DNA of 56,742 nucleotides, from assembly GCF_003480255.1 (NCBI RefSeq), contig NZ_QUIN01000010.1, forward strand, positions 1-56,742, in the 5' to 3' direction. Positions 42,726-50,273 of the stretch are shown one piece after another. This DNA is from Erysipelatoclostridium sp. AM42-17. GTDB lineage: Bacteria; Bacillota_I; Bacilli_A; Erysipelotrichales; Coprobacillaceae. The translations under genes were made by a program, and so were the position numbers. Every line of letters starts with the position of its first letter. Position 1 is the stretch's first letter. Under the pieces are notes generated by a model. It was not told where the DNA came from, searched no databases, and was given only the letters and a program-made list of their open reading frames with translations.

Positions 42726-42754
42726 ATTATAGATGGCTAAGAATATGAATGTAA
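42726..42754 (-). promoter_or_regulatory. Promoter of ogt
   Basis: On the minus strand TTACAT (42754-42749), 17 nt, TATAAT (42731-42726). Confidence 0.6.
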
Positions 42755-42765
42755 AGGAGAATACA

Positions 42766-43194
42766 ATGGACGATACAATAAAATTACTTAGGGAATGTGA
42801 TGCTGGCTTAAAGATGGCTCAAGACTCTATAGATGAAGTTTTAGATGTAATTGAAGATGAAAAATTAAAGCATGAATTAATTGATGCAAAAAATGAACAT
42901 TTTCAATTAAAAAGAAGAGTACAAAATTTACTCAATCAAAATCATGATGATGGTAAAGAACCACCTATGATGGCAAAAGGAATGTCTTGGTTAAAAATGA
43001 ATATGAAAATAGCAATGCATGAATCAGATCAAACGATTGCGGAATTGATCAGTGATGGATGTCATATGGGAATTAAGTCTTTATATCGCTATTTAAACCA
43101 ATATCAACAAGCAAGTCATGAAGTCAAAGAAATAACGAAACAAATTATTCATCTTGAAGAAAAAATGATGAAACAACTTAATCAATATTTATAG
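42766..43194 (+). CDS. Ferritin-like/DUF2383-type helical protein
   Basis: A 142-residue all-helical soluble protein. LRECDAGLKMAQDSIDEVLDVIEDEKLKHELIDAKNEH forms the first helices. MSWLKMNMKIAM and LISDGCHMGIKSLYRYLNQY form the later ones. The four-helix pattern with repeated acidic and histidine positions resembles DUF2383/ferritin-like proteins, though not all metal ligands can be placed. ATG 42766 has AAAGGAGAA upstream. It is divergent from ogt. The function is unknown; stress or metal storage is a guess. Confidence 0.55.
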   Translation: MDDTIKLLRECDAGLKMAQDSIDEVLDVIEDEKLKHELIDAKNEHFQLKRRVQNLLNQNHDDGKEPPMMAKGMSWLKMNMKIAMHESDQTIAELISDGCHMGIKSLYRYLNQYQQASHEVKEITKQIIHLEEKMMKQLNQYL

Positions 43195-43199
43195 TTACT

Positions 43200-43220
43200 A
43201 AAAAGTGCCTACTTTTTTGT
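43200..43220 (+). terminator. Short terminator after the helical protein gene
   Basis: AAAAAGT/ACTTTTT 7-bp stem with a GCCT loop and T-rich tail. Confidence 0.55.
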
Positions 43221-43259
43221 TTTTATAAATTCTTTTATAATGAATATGAGGTAAAAATA

Positions 43260-44492
43260 ATGGAACAAGAAATGAAATTATTTTGTGAAAAATCATATCA
43301 AAAAGAATGTATAAAAATTAATGAAAGAATTTATTACTTTAAATCTTATGGACATAGTAATGCCACGGCTATTATAGGGGATACATCGGTTATCTTAATT
43401 GATACTTTAGATACGAATGAATATGCCCAAGATCTATTAAATGATTTAAAGAAAATAACAGATAAACCTGTAAAAACATTAATTTATACTCATGGTCATC
43501 CTGATCATCGAGGTGGAGCAGGTACTTTTAAAAATACAGTAACTGAGATTATTGCATTTACGCCAATAAAACAACCACTCAAGTATTATGATCGATTAAA
43601 TGATATTTTAAATAAAAGAGGAAGTTATCAACATGGTTACAATCTTAATGATGAGGAGGCTATCTTTCAAGGAATAGGTATTCGTGAAGGAAAAACTACG
43701 GGTCATGGCTGTTATGAATTTATGCAACCAACAACAATATATCAAGAAAATAAAGTAGAAAGAGTTATTGATGGTGTTGCCTTAGCGATGTATCGTGCCC
43801 CAGGTGAAACAGATGATCAAATATGTATTTGGCTAAAAGATGATCAGGTCATTTGTACGGGAGATAATTATTATGGTGTTTTTCCAGCTTTATATGCAAT
43901 TAGAGGAACTCAATATCGTAATCTAGCAACATGGATTGAATCTTTAGAATTAATTCTTTCTTTTCCATCAAAAGCACTTTTGCCTGGACATACCGATCCT
44001 ATTATCGGTCATGATTTGATTGAAAAAAGAGTGGGCGATGAAAAAGAAGCAATTGAATATATTTTATTTCACACATTACAATGTATGAATCAGGGATTAA
44101 CTTTACAAGAAACAGTAACAGAAGTGAAGTTGCCTGATAAACTTTCTCATTCACCCTACTTACAAGAATATTATGGAATGGTAGAATGGGCTGTAAAGAG
44201 TGTTTATGTTGGTTATGTAGGGTGGTTTGATGGCAATCCTGTTCACTTATTACCAGTTAAGCAATCGGATTATGATCATGAACTTTTGACTTTGATTGGT
44301 AAAGAAAAACTAAATCAGCGGATTAAAGAATTAATGACTTTAAAAAACTATCAAATGGCTTTACAGTTATTAGAGTTGGTTGATGAACCGGAATTAAAAA
44401 AAGAATGTTTACTTCAACGTGCTCGACAAGTTAAAAGTGTTAATGCAAGACATTATCTTATTTCTTGTGCAAAAGAAATAAATAAGGATTAA
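43260..44492 (+). CDS. Alkylsulfatase-like metallo-beta-lactamase-fold hydrolase
   Basis: A 410-residue enzyme. The MBL domain (about 20-265) carries THGHPDHRGGAG (about 80-91), a later ICTGDNYYG and LPGHTDPIIG, which supply the binuclear metal ligands. The next part has LPDKLSHSPYLQEYYGMVEWAVKSVY and YVGWFDGNPVHLLP, the hallmark of the alkylsulfatase dimerisation domain. SdsA1-like enzymes cleave alkyl sulfates, but the C-terminal sterol-carrier-like domain is missing and the protein is much shorter than 650 residues. The substrate is therefore open. GAGGTAAAATA precedes the ATG. Confidence 0.8.
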   Translation: MEQEMKLFCEKSYQKECIKINERIYYFKSYGHSNATAIIGDTSVILIDTLDTNEYAQDLLNDLKKITDKPVKTLIYTHGHPDHRGGAGTFKNTVTEIIAFTPIKQPLKYYDRLNDILNKRGSYQHGYNLNDEEAIFQGIGIREGKTTGHGCYEFMQPTTIYQENKVERVIDGVALAMYRAPGETDDQICIWLKDDQVICTGDNYYGVFPALYAIRGTQYRNLATWIESLELILSFPSKALLPGHTDPIIGHDLIEKRVGDEKEAIEYILFHTLQCMNQGLTLQETVTEVKLPDKLSHSPYLQEYYGMVEWAVKSVYVGYVGWFDGNPVHLLPVKQSDYDHELLTLIGKEKLNQRIKELMTLKNYQMALQLLELVDEPELKKECLLQRARQVKSVNARHYLISCAKEINKD

Positions 44493-44496
44493 GCTC

Positions 44497-45432
44497 ATGC
44501 ATGATATTTATAACCCTTGGCATGGGTGTAAAAAGATCAGTGAGGGTTGCCAAAATTGTTATATGTATTATTTAGATCAAAAGCGTAACCAAGATGGTCA
44601 TTATATTTATAAAACACAAAATTTTAATTATTTAATAGCTAGAGATAAAAATGGTGATTATAAAATTAAAAGTGGTGAGGTAATAAGAGTTTGTATGACA
44701 TCTGATTTCTTTTTAGAGGAAGCAGATCAATGGCGAAAAGAAGTATGGCAGATGATAAGTCAAAGAAGAGATGTTATCTTTTATATTTTAACTAAGCGTC
44801 CTGAACGCATAAAAGAGTGCTTGCCGGATGATTGGGATGAAGGATATGATCATGTCATTTTAAATGTAACATGTGAAAATCAAAGACAAGCTGATATCAG
44901 AATTCCAATTTTACTTGATATTCCTGCTAAACATAAAGGAATCATGTGTGCACCGTTAATAGGGGCTATTGATGTAACAAAATATTTAAAGCAAGGACAA
45001 ATTGAACAAATTTTCGTAGGTGGTGAAAACTATGGTGGTTGTCGTCCTTGTCATCATGAATGGGTAGAATCTTTGTTTTATCAAGCAAAAAAACAAGATA
45101 TTAAGTTTTGTTTTATTGAAACAGGAACTTATTATATTAAAGATAATAAAAGATATCATATTCCATCTAAAAAACAACAAGCTTCTTTGGCTTTTAAGTC
45201 TAAGATGCAACATATTGGTAAACCAACAGTCTATCATTTAATTCAAGAAAATACTTTATTTGAACAAGAAACTTATCAACCCCATTACCGTCAACATTGT
45301 TTAAATTGTGGATCAAGACTGATTTGTGATGGATGCAGTGATTGTGGACGTTGTCAAGAATCAATTATTTTAAAAGAACAAATGGATCAAGTCGATCACT
45401 TCTCTTTTCTTTATTCTATTAAATGGAAATAA
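44497..45432 (+). CDS. DUF5131 (phage Gp37/Gp68-like) family protein
   Basis: A 311-residue protein. It opens with NPWHGCKKISEGCQNCYMY (C-x7-C-x2-C), the family signature, which resembles an iron-sulfur cluster motif. CMTSDFFLEEAD, YILTKRPERI, APLIGAIDV and VGGENYGGCRPC are further conserved blocks. A C-terminal zinc-ribbon-like cluster (HCLNCGSRLICDGCSDCGRC) follows. Radical-SAM-like chemistry is suspected for the family but not shown. It starts 4 nt after the alkylsulfatase-like gene, so the two are probably cotranscribed. Relatives occur in phages, but no other phage gene is here. Confidence 0.8.
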   Translation: MHDIYNPWHGCKKISEGCQNCYMYYLDQKRNQDGHYIYKTQNFNYLIARDKNGDYKIKSGEVIRVCMTSDFFLEEADQWRKEVWQMISQRRDVIFYILTKRPERIKECLPDDWDEGYDHVILNVTCENQRQADIRIPILLDIPAKHKGIMCAPLIGAIDVTKYLKQGQIEQIFVGGENYGGCRPCHHEWVESLFYQAKKQDIKFCFIETGTYYIKDNKRYHIPSKKQQASLAFKSKMQHIGKPTVYHLIQENTLFEQETYQPHYRQHCLNCGSRLICDGCSDCGRCQESIILKEQMDQVDHFSFLYSIKWK

Positions 45433-45435
45433 TGA

Positions 45436-45464
45436 TTGCATTTTCTAGATGAAGTTGTTAGAAT
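45436..45464 (+). promoter_or_regulatory. Promoter of the Mn riboswitch transcript
   Basis: TTGCAT (45436-45441), 17 nt, TAGAAT (45459-45464) with a TG extension. Confidence 0.7.
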
Positions 45465-45475
45465 GAGGTTGTATT

Positions 45476-45571
45476 AAAGGGGAGTAGTCGCGCATCAAGC
45501 GTATTTACATTCGTCATCTCGTTACATTGTAACCGGGTGTAAATCATCACAGAGTGATAGACAAGACCTTT
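45476..45571 (+). ncRNA. yybP-ykoY manganese riboswitch
   Basis: The leader starts AAAGGGGAGTAG and ends GACAAGACCTTT, the two conserved ends of the yybP-ykoY family. ACCGGGTG in the second arm fits the paired consensus. The closing stem P1 pairs AAAGG (45476-45480) with CCTTT (45567-45571). Those same CCTTT bases are needed for the terminator stem, so Mn(II) binding should favour P1, break the terminator and switch the gene on. The downstream cation exchanger fits family members that export Mn or Ca. Confidence 0.9.
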
Positions 45572-45611
45572 ATTTCATTTTTTTATAATGAAATAAAGTC
45601 TTGTCTTTTTT
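45560..45611 (+). terminator. Riboswitch-controlled terminator
   Basis: A long stem pairs GACAAGAC-x-TTTATTTCATT (45560 on) with AATGAAATAAA-x-TCTTGTC (to 45605), followed by six T. Its 5' arm contains the 3' end of the riboswitch P1 stem. Confidence 0.9.
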
Positions 45612-45627
45612 AGTAAGGAGGAAAGTT

Positions 45628-46581
45628 ATGATTGGTGGAATGTTAGTACAAGTCGTGTTATTAATTGTTGGTTTTATATTGTTGATGAAAGGGGCAGATG
45701 TATTTGTAGAAGGAGCCAGTAAAGTTGCTTTGAAATTTCATATTCCCCAAATAGTTATTGGTCTTACGATTGTGGCATTTGGAACAAGTGCTCCTGAAGC
45801 TGCTATTTCTATTACATCAGCCATTAAAGGAAGTAGTGATTTAGCTGTAGGTAATGTAATTGGTAGTAACATTATGAATGTTTTATTGATTTTAGGTATT
45901 ACAGGATGTATTACTTCGCTTAGGGTTAAAAAGAATACATATAAGTATGAAATACCTTTTGTAATTGTAATTACAGGATTATTGATTGTATTAGGAATGA
46001 ATGGTAATAGTATTGATTTTGCTGATGGACTTATTTTATGGGCATGCTTTCTATTATTCTTATTCTATTTATATCGTTTAACAAAAAAAGGTGAAGAGAC
46101 ATCTTTAGATGAAGTAGAAGAATTAACGGAGAAAGATACAGCATTACGTTTGATTTTAATGCTTATTTTAGGAATGGCAGCGATTGTTATTGGAAGTCAA
46201 GTTACAATTGATGCAGCAACCAATATAGCAAAAGCATTAGGTATTTCACAAAGAATTATTGGTCTTACAATTGTCGCCTTTGGAACATCTTTACCAGAAT
46301 TGATTACTTCAGTTACTGCCGGATTAAAGGGAAAAGATGATTTAAGTGTGGGTAATATTGTAGGAAGTAATATTTTTAATATTTTATTTGTATTAGGAAC
46401 AACGGCTTTAGTTTCACCTACTCCAATTACTTTTAAAAGTTCTTTTATCATTGATGGTTTAGTTGCGATTGCAGCGATGGTTTTATTCTTTGTTTTTATC
46501 AATAAAAACTATCGTTTAAGAAAGATAGGAGCGATTGTGATGTTGGTAGGATATATGGCTTATTTCATTAGTATTTTATAG
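45628..46581 (+). CDS. Ca/Na-antiporter-family cation exchanger (YrbG type)
   Basis: A 317-residue CaCA-family transporter with ten or so helices. The two alpha repeats are clear. GTSAPEAAISITSAIKGSSD with VGNVIGSNIMN lies at about 50-85. GTSLPELITSVTAGLKGKDD with VGNIVGSNIFN lies at about 220-255. A cytoplasmic acidic loop (about 155-172) separates the halves. Control by a Mn riboswitch suggests Mn(II), with or instead of Ca(II), is exported. ATG 45628 has AAGGAGGAAAG upstream; an in-frame start at 45601 is inside the terminator. Confidence 0.92.
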   Translation: MIGGMLVQVVLLIVGFILLMKGADVFVEGASKVALKFHIPQIVIGLTIVAFGTSAPEAAISITSAIKGSSDLAVGNVIGSNIMNVLLILGITGCITSLRVKKNTYKYEIPFVIVITGLLIVLGMNGNSIDFADGLILWACFLLFLFYLYRLTKKGEETSLDEVEELTEKDTALRLILMLILGMAAIVIGSQVTIDAATNIAKALGISQRIIGLTIVAFGTSLPELITSVTAGLKGKDDLSVGNIVGSNIFNILFVLGTTALVSPTPITFKSSFIIDGLVAIAAMVLFFVFINKNYRLRKIGAIVMLVGYMAYFISIL

Positions 46582-46587
46582 TTTTAA

Positions 46588-46635
46588 AACACTTTTCTTC
46601 GTAGTAAAATAAAGAACGAAGGAAGGTGTTTTTTT
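46588..46635 (+). terminator. Terminator whose 3' arm carries the next gene's ribosome site
   Basis: A 14-bp stem with two G-U pairs (46588-46601 with 46617-46630), then seven T. The 3' arm AAGGAAGGTG is also the only Shine-Dalgarno of the phosphodiesterase gene. TAAAAT in the loop (46605-46610) may be that gene's -10 element. Confidence 0.8.
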
Positions 46636-46636
46636 A

Positions 46637-47341
46637 ATGTTACTTTTAGCTCATCGAGGATATAGTGATCAATATCCAGAAAATACAATGAAGGCTTTTT
46701 TAGAAGCAATAAAAAAGGGATTTAATGGCATTGAAACCGATGTTCATAAAACTAAAGATGGTCAACTTGTTTTATGCCATGATGAAAAAATCAATCGTAC
46801 CAGTAATGGTCAAGGATATATTAAAGACTATACTTATGAAGAATTATGTCAATTTAGATTTAATTATAAATTTAAAGATTTTGATGAAAAAATTCCTTTA
46901 TTAGAAGAACTCTTAGATTTAGCTAAGGGGAAAGATGTGATTTTAAATATTGAATTGAAAACCGATAAAATTCATTATCAAGGTATAGAGGAAGAAGTCT
47001 ATCAAATGGTTAAAGATAAAGGAATGTTAAAACAAGTGATGTTTTCAAGCTTTTATTTACCCTCTTTGCTTAAATTAAAAGAAATAGATGAATCATTATA
47101 TTTAGGTTATTTGTTTGAAGATGATTATCAAAAGAATAAGCAACTCTGTTTTCAATATCATCTAAACGGTCATCCTCGTGAAGATTTCTTAAATGAAGAT
47201 GAAATTGCTGAATTTAAAATGCACAATTTAGATCTTAATACATGGACAGTGAAGAACCGTTTTCGTTTTGAATATTTCCTAGAACATCTGCTTCACGCTG
47301 CGATTGCTAATCGCTTTTTTCAAAGTGTTGATATTTTGTAA
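46637..47341 (+). CDS. Glycerophosphodiester phosphodiesterase
   Basis: A 234-residue cytosolic GDPD of the UgpQ type that hydrolyses glycerophosphodiesters to glycerol-3-phosphate. The catalytic AHRGYSDQYPENTMKAFLEA (about 4-23), GIETDVHKTKDGQLVLCHDE (E and D metal ligands) and LNIELKTD are present. There is no signal peptide. Translation depends on a Shine-Dalgarno within the preceding terminator stem, so read-through transcripts would be translated poorly and only a short-leader transcript well. Confidence 0.94.
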   Translation: MLLLAHRGYSDQYPENTMKAFLEAIKKGFNGIETDVHKTKDGQLVLCHDEKINRTSNGQGYIKDYTYEELCQFRFNYKFKDFDEKIPLLEELLDLAKGKDVILNIELKTDKIHYQGIEEEVYQMVKDKGMLKQVMFSSFYLPSLLKLKEIDESLYLGYLFEDDYQKNKQLCFQYHLNGHPREDFLNEDEIAEFKMHNLDLNTWTVKNRFRFEYFLEHLLHAAIANRFFQSVDIL

Positions 47342-47363
47342 AAATAAAGTAAAAAAAAGGACT

Positions 47364-47382
47364 AAATTAAAAATTTCACAAA
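47364..47382 (+). promoter_or_regulatory. Rex-like repeat, distal copy
   Basis: AAATTAAAAATTTCACAAA. It shares 18 of 19 bases with the proximal copy at 47503-47521. The right half TTTCACAA equals the Rex half-site; the left half is degenerate. Confidence 0.5.
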
Positions 47383-47400
47383 CATGAATAATGGCGCAAG

Positions 47401-47414
47401 GGTTAGCGCTTTCA
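47401..47414 (+). promoter_or_regulatory. cre-like site in the adhE upstream region
   Basis: GGTTAGCGCTTTCA matches cre TGWAANCGNTNWCA at 12 of 14 positions, suggesting CcpA control. The overlapping GGCGC/GCGCT could alternatively be an RNA hairpin. Confidence 0.45.
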
Positions 47415-47424
47415 TCACCGAATT

Positions 47425-47439
47425 TTAAGACGGTCTTAA
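47425..47439 (+). repeat. Perfect dyad TTAAGAC-G-GTCTTAA
   Basis: A 7-bp exact dyad with a single central base, about 20 nt upstream of the adhE -35 element. It is an operator candidate for an unidentified factor. Confidence 0.45.
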
Positions 47440-47461
47440 CGAAAAAAACTTACAAATATGC

Positions 47462-47490
47462 TTGTTTTTTTTAATGGTTTAAGGTAATAT
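47462..47490 (+). promoter_or_regulatory. Promoter of adhE
   Basis: TTGTTT (47462-47467), 17 nt, TAATAT (47485-47490). The transcription start near 47497 is followed at once by the proximal Rex-like copy. Confidence 0.65.
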
Positions 47491-47502
47491 AAATCCGGAA
47501 AC

Positions 47503-47521
47503 AAATTAAATATTTCACAAA
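47503..47521 (+). promoter_or_regulatory. Rex-like repeat, proximal copy
   Basis: AAATTAAATATTTCACAAA. AAATATTTCACAA equals the right 13 bases of the Rex operator TTGTGAAATATTTCACAA. Its place just downstream of the start fits NADH-responsive repression. Confidence 0.6.
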
Positions 47522-47538
47522 TATATGGAGGAAACAAA

Positions 47539-50184
47539 ATGGCAGAAAAAAAACCTGTACAACAAGCTGCGCCAACTGAAGCAGAAACAGATGCTCATGT
47601 TGACGATCTTGTAAATAAAGCCTTGGTTGCTTTATCTAAATTTGAAGAATTCACTCAAGAACAAGTTGACTACATCGTAGCAAAATGTTCAGTAGCTGGA
47701 TTAGATCACCATGGTATTTTAGCTGAAGCTGCAGTTAAAGAAACTGGACGTGGTGTATTTGAAGACAAAGCTGTTAAAAACTTATTCGCTTGTGAATATG
47801 TAACTAACAACTTACGTCATTTAAAAACTGTTGGTATCATCAATGAAGATCCTTTAACAGGAATTACTGAAATTGCTGAACCAGTAGGTGTTGTTTGTGG
47901 TATCGTTCCAACAACTAACCCAACTTCAACAGTTATTTTCAAATCTTTAATCGCATTAAAGACTAGAAACCCAATTATCTTCTCATTCCATCCAAGTGCA
48001 CATGAATGTTCTAAACAAGCTGCTATCGTAATTAGAGATGCTGCTGTTGCTGCTGGTGCACCTGAAAACTGTATCCAATGGTTAGATATTAAATCAATGT
48101 ATGCAACAAGTGCATTAATGAAACATCCAGGTGTTGCTACTATCTTAGCTACTGGTGGTAACGCAATGGTTAACGCTGCATACTCATGTGGAAAACCTGC
48201 ATTAGGTGTAGGTGCTGGTAACGTTCCAGCTTATGTTGAAAAAACTTGTGTTTTAAACAGAGCTGTTAACGATATCGTATTATCAAAATCATTCGATAAT
48301 GGTATGATCTGTGCTTCAGAACAAGCTGCTATCGTTGATCATGAAATCTATAATGACTTCATGAAAGAAATCAAAAGATTCCATGTTTATTTTGTAAATA
48401 AAGAAGAAAAAGCTAAACTTGAAAAATTCATGTTTGGTGCAGAAGCATACAGTGATCAAGTAAACACTGCTAAATTAAATCCAAACGTTGTTGGTAAACC
48501 TGCAACTTGGATTGCAGAACAAGCTGGAATCAATGTTCCTGCTGAAACACAAATCATTTGTGCTGAATGTAAAGAAGTTGGACCTAATGAACCATTAACT
48601 AGAGAAAAATTATCTCCAGTATTAGCTATCTTAAAAGCTTCATCAACTGATGATGGTATTGAAAAAGCTGCTCAAATGGTAGAATTCAACGGTTTAGGTC
48701 ACTCTGCTGCAATTCATACTCAAGATCATGAATTAACTAAAAGATTTGGACATAGATGTAAAGCTATCCGTATTATCGAAAATGCACCATCAACATTCGG
48801 TGGAATCGGTTCAGTTTATAACGCATTCTTACCTTCATTAACTTTAGGTTGCGGTTCTTACGGACACAACTCAGTATCAAACAACGTAAGTGCTGTAAAC
48901 TTAATCAATATTAAGAGAATAGGGAGACGTAATAACAATATGCAATGGGTTAAACTTCCTCCAAAAATCTACTTTGAAAGAAATTCAATTAGATATTTAA
49001 GAGATATGAAAAAAATGGAAAAAGCCATGATTATTACAGACAGAGGTATGTATAGTCTTGGTTATGTTGAAAAGATTGAAGACGTTATCAGAAGAAGACG
49101 TAACAAAGTTGATATCGAATTATTCTTCGATGTTGAACCAGATCCATCTTTCGACACAGTTCAAGCTGGTTTAGCTTTAATGAACAAATTCCAACCAGAT
49201 ACAATCATCGCTTTAGGTGGTGGATCTTCAATGGATGCTGCTAAAGTAATGTGGTTATTATACGAACATCCAGAAGTATGTTTCGATGATATTAAACAAA
49301 AATTCATGGATATTAGAAAACGTGCATTCAAATTCCCTGAATTAGGTAAAAAAGCAAAAATGATCTGTATTCCAACTACTTCAGGAACAGGTTCAGAAGT
49401 TACTCCATTCGCAGTAATTACTGATACTTCATGCAATAAAAAATATCCATTAACTGACTACGCTTTAACTCCAACAGTTGCAATCGTAGACCCAGAATTC
49501 GTTATGTCATTACCTGCTTCAGTTGCTGCTGATACTGGTATCGACGTATTAACTCATGCTGTTGAAGCTTATGTTTCATTATTAGCTTCTGATTATACTG
49601 ATGGATGGGCTAAACAAGCTGTTAAATTAGTATTTGATTACTTAGAAGAATCAGTTACTAAAGGAACTCCATTAGCTAGAGAAAAAATGCACAATGCTGC
49701 ATGTATCGCAGGTATGGCATTCGCTAACGCATTCTTAGGAATGAACCACTCATTAGCTCATAAGATCGGTGGAGAATGGCATGTACCTCATGGTAGAACA
49801 AACGGTATCTTATTACCACACGTAATTAGATATAACGGAACTATCCCAACTAAATTAGCTATCTGGCCAAAAATCGATAACTATAAAGCAGATGTTAAAT
49901 TCATGGAATTAGCTCAATTAATCGGATTAAATCCAAAAACTCCTGCTGAAGGTGTTGAAATGTTCGCTGATGCTTGTGAAGAATTATGTCATAAAGTTCA
50001 TTTAGCTTCTAACATTCAATCACAAGGTATTGATAAAGCTGCTTGGGAAGAATCAATTCACAGAATTGCTATGAATGCATATGAAGATCAATGTACTCCT
50101 GCAAACCCAAGAATGCCAATGGTTAAAGATATGGAAGATATCTTACGCAAAATCTATGATTATAAAAACAAATTTGATAAATAA
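47539..50184 (+). CDS. adhE: Bifunctional acetaldehyde-CoA/alcohol dehydrogenase
   Basis: An 881-residue fusion enzyme that reduces acetyl-CoA to acetaldehyde and then ethanol, regenerating NAD+. The aldehyde dehydrogenase half (about 20-450) has its catalytic cysteine in NGMICASEQ (C258). A linker (GRRNNNMQWVKLP) leads to the iron alcohol dehydrogenase half (about 465-875), with ALGGGSSMDAAKVMW and the His ligands in GMNHSLAHKIGGEWHVPHGRTNG. AdhE forms spirosomes. The length is typical. TGGAGGAAAC precedes the ATG. Rex-like and cre-like sites suggest redox and carbon control. Confidence 0.99.
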   Translation: MAEKKPVQQAAPTEAETDAHVDDLVNKALVALSKFEEFTQEQVDYIVAKCSVAGLDHHGILAEAAVKETGRGVFEDKAVKNLFACEYVTNNLRHLKTVGIINEDPLTGITEIAEPVGVVCGIVPTTNPTSTVIFKSLIALKTRNPIIFSFHPSAHECSKQAAIVIRDAAVAAGAPENCIQWLDIKSMYATSALMKHPGVATILATGGNAMVNAAYSCGKPALGVGAGNVPAYVEKTCVLNRAVNDIVLSKSFDNGMICASEQAAIVDHEIYNDFMKEIKRFHVYFVNKEEKAKLEKFMFGAEAYSDQVNTAKLNPNVVGKPATWIAEQAGINVPAETQIICAECKEVGPNEPLTREKLSPVLAILKASSTDDGIEKAAQMVEFNGLGHSAAIHTQDHELTKRFGHRCKAIRIIENAPSTFGGIGSVYNAFLPSLTLGCGSYGHNSVSNNVSAVNLINIKRIGRRNNNMQWVKLPPKIYFERNSIRYLRDMKKMEKAMIITDRGMYSLGYVEKIEDVIRRRRNKVDIELFFDVEPDPSFDTVQAGLALMNKFQPDTIIALGGGSSMDAAKVMWLLYEHPEVCFDDIKQKFMDIRKRAFKFPELGKKAKMICIPTTSGTGSEVTPFAVITDTSCNKKYPLTDYALTPTVAIVDPEFVMSLPASVAADTGIDVLTHAVEAYVSLLASDYTDGWAKQAVKLVFDYLEESVTKGTPLAREKMHNAACIAGMAFANAFLGMNHSLAHKIGGEWHVPHGRTNGILLPHVIRYNGTIPTKLAIWPKIDNYKADVKFMELAQLIGLNPKTPAEGVEMFADACEELCHKVHLASNIQSQGIDKAAWEESIHRIAMNAYEDQCTPANPRMPMVKDMEDILRKIYDYKNKFDK

Positions 50185-50199
50185 TCATTGTTTATAATG

Positions 50200-50230
50200 A
50201 AAAGTCGGCAATGCCGACTTTTTCTTTTCT
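50200..50230 (+). terminator. Terminator of adhE
   Basis: AAAAGTCGGC/GCCGACTTTT 10-bp stem with an AAT loop and a T-rich tail. Confidence 0.93.
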
Positions 50231-50273
50231 CTTTTAAAAGGAAATGGCATAATATAGGAAAGGAGGCATCATC

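Noticed and set aside
44497..45432. DUF5131 gene as evidence of a prophage
   Set aside because: The family occurs in phages, but neighbours are ordinary chromosomal genes and no integrase, att repeats or structural genes are present.
47393..47409. GGCGC/GCGCT hairpin as a riboswitch in the adhE upstream region
   Set aside because: It lies upstream of the best promoter and overlaps a cre-like site, so an RNA role is less likely.
48000..50100. Separate genes for the two AdhE halves
   Set aside because: The frame is continuous through the linker and the fused length is normal for AdhE.
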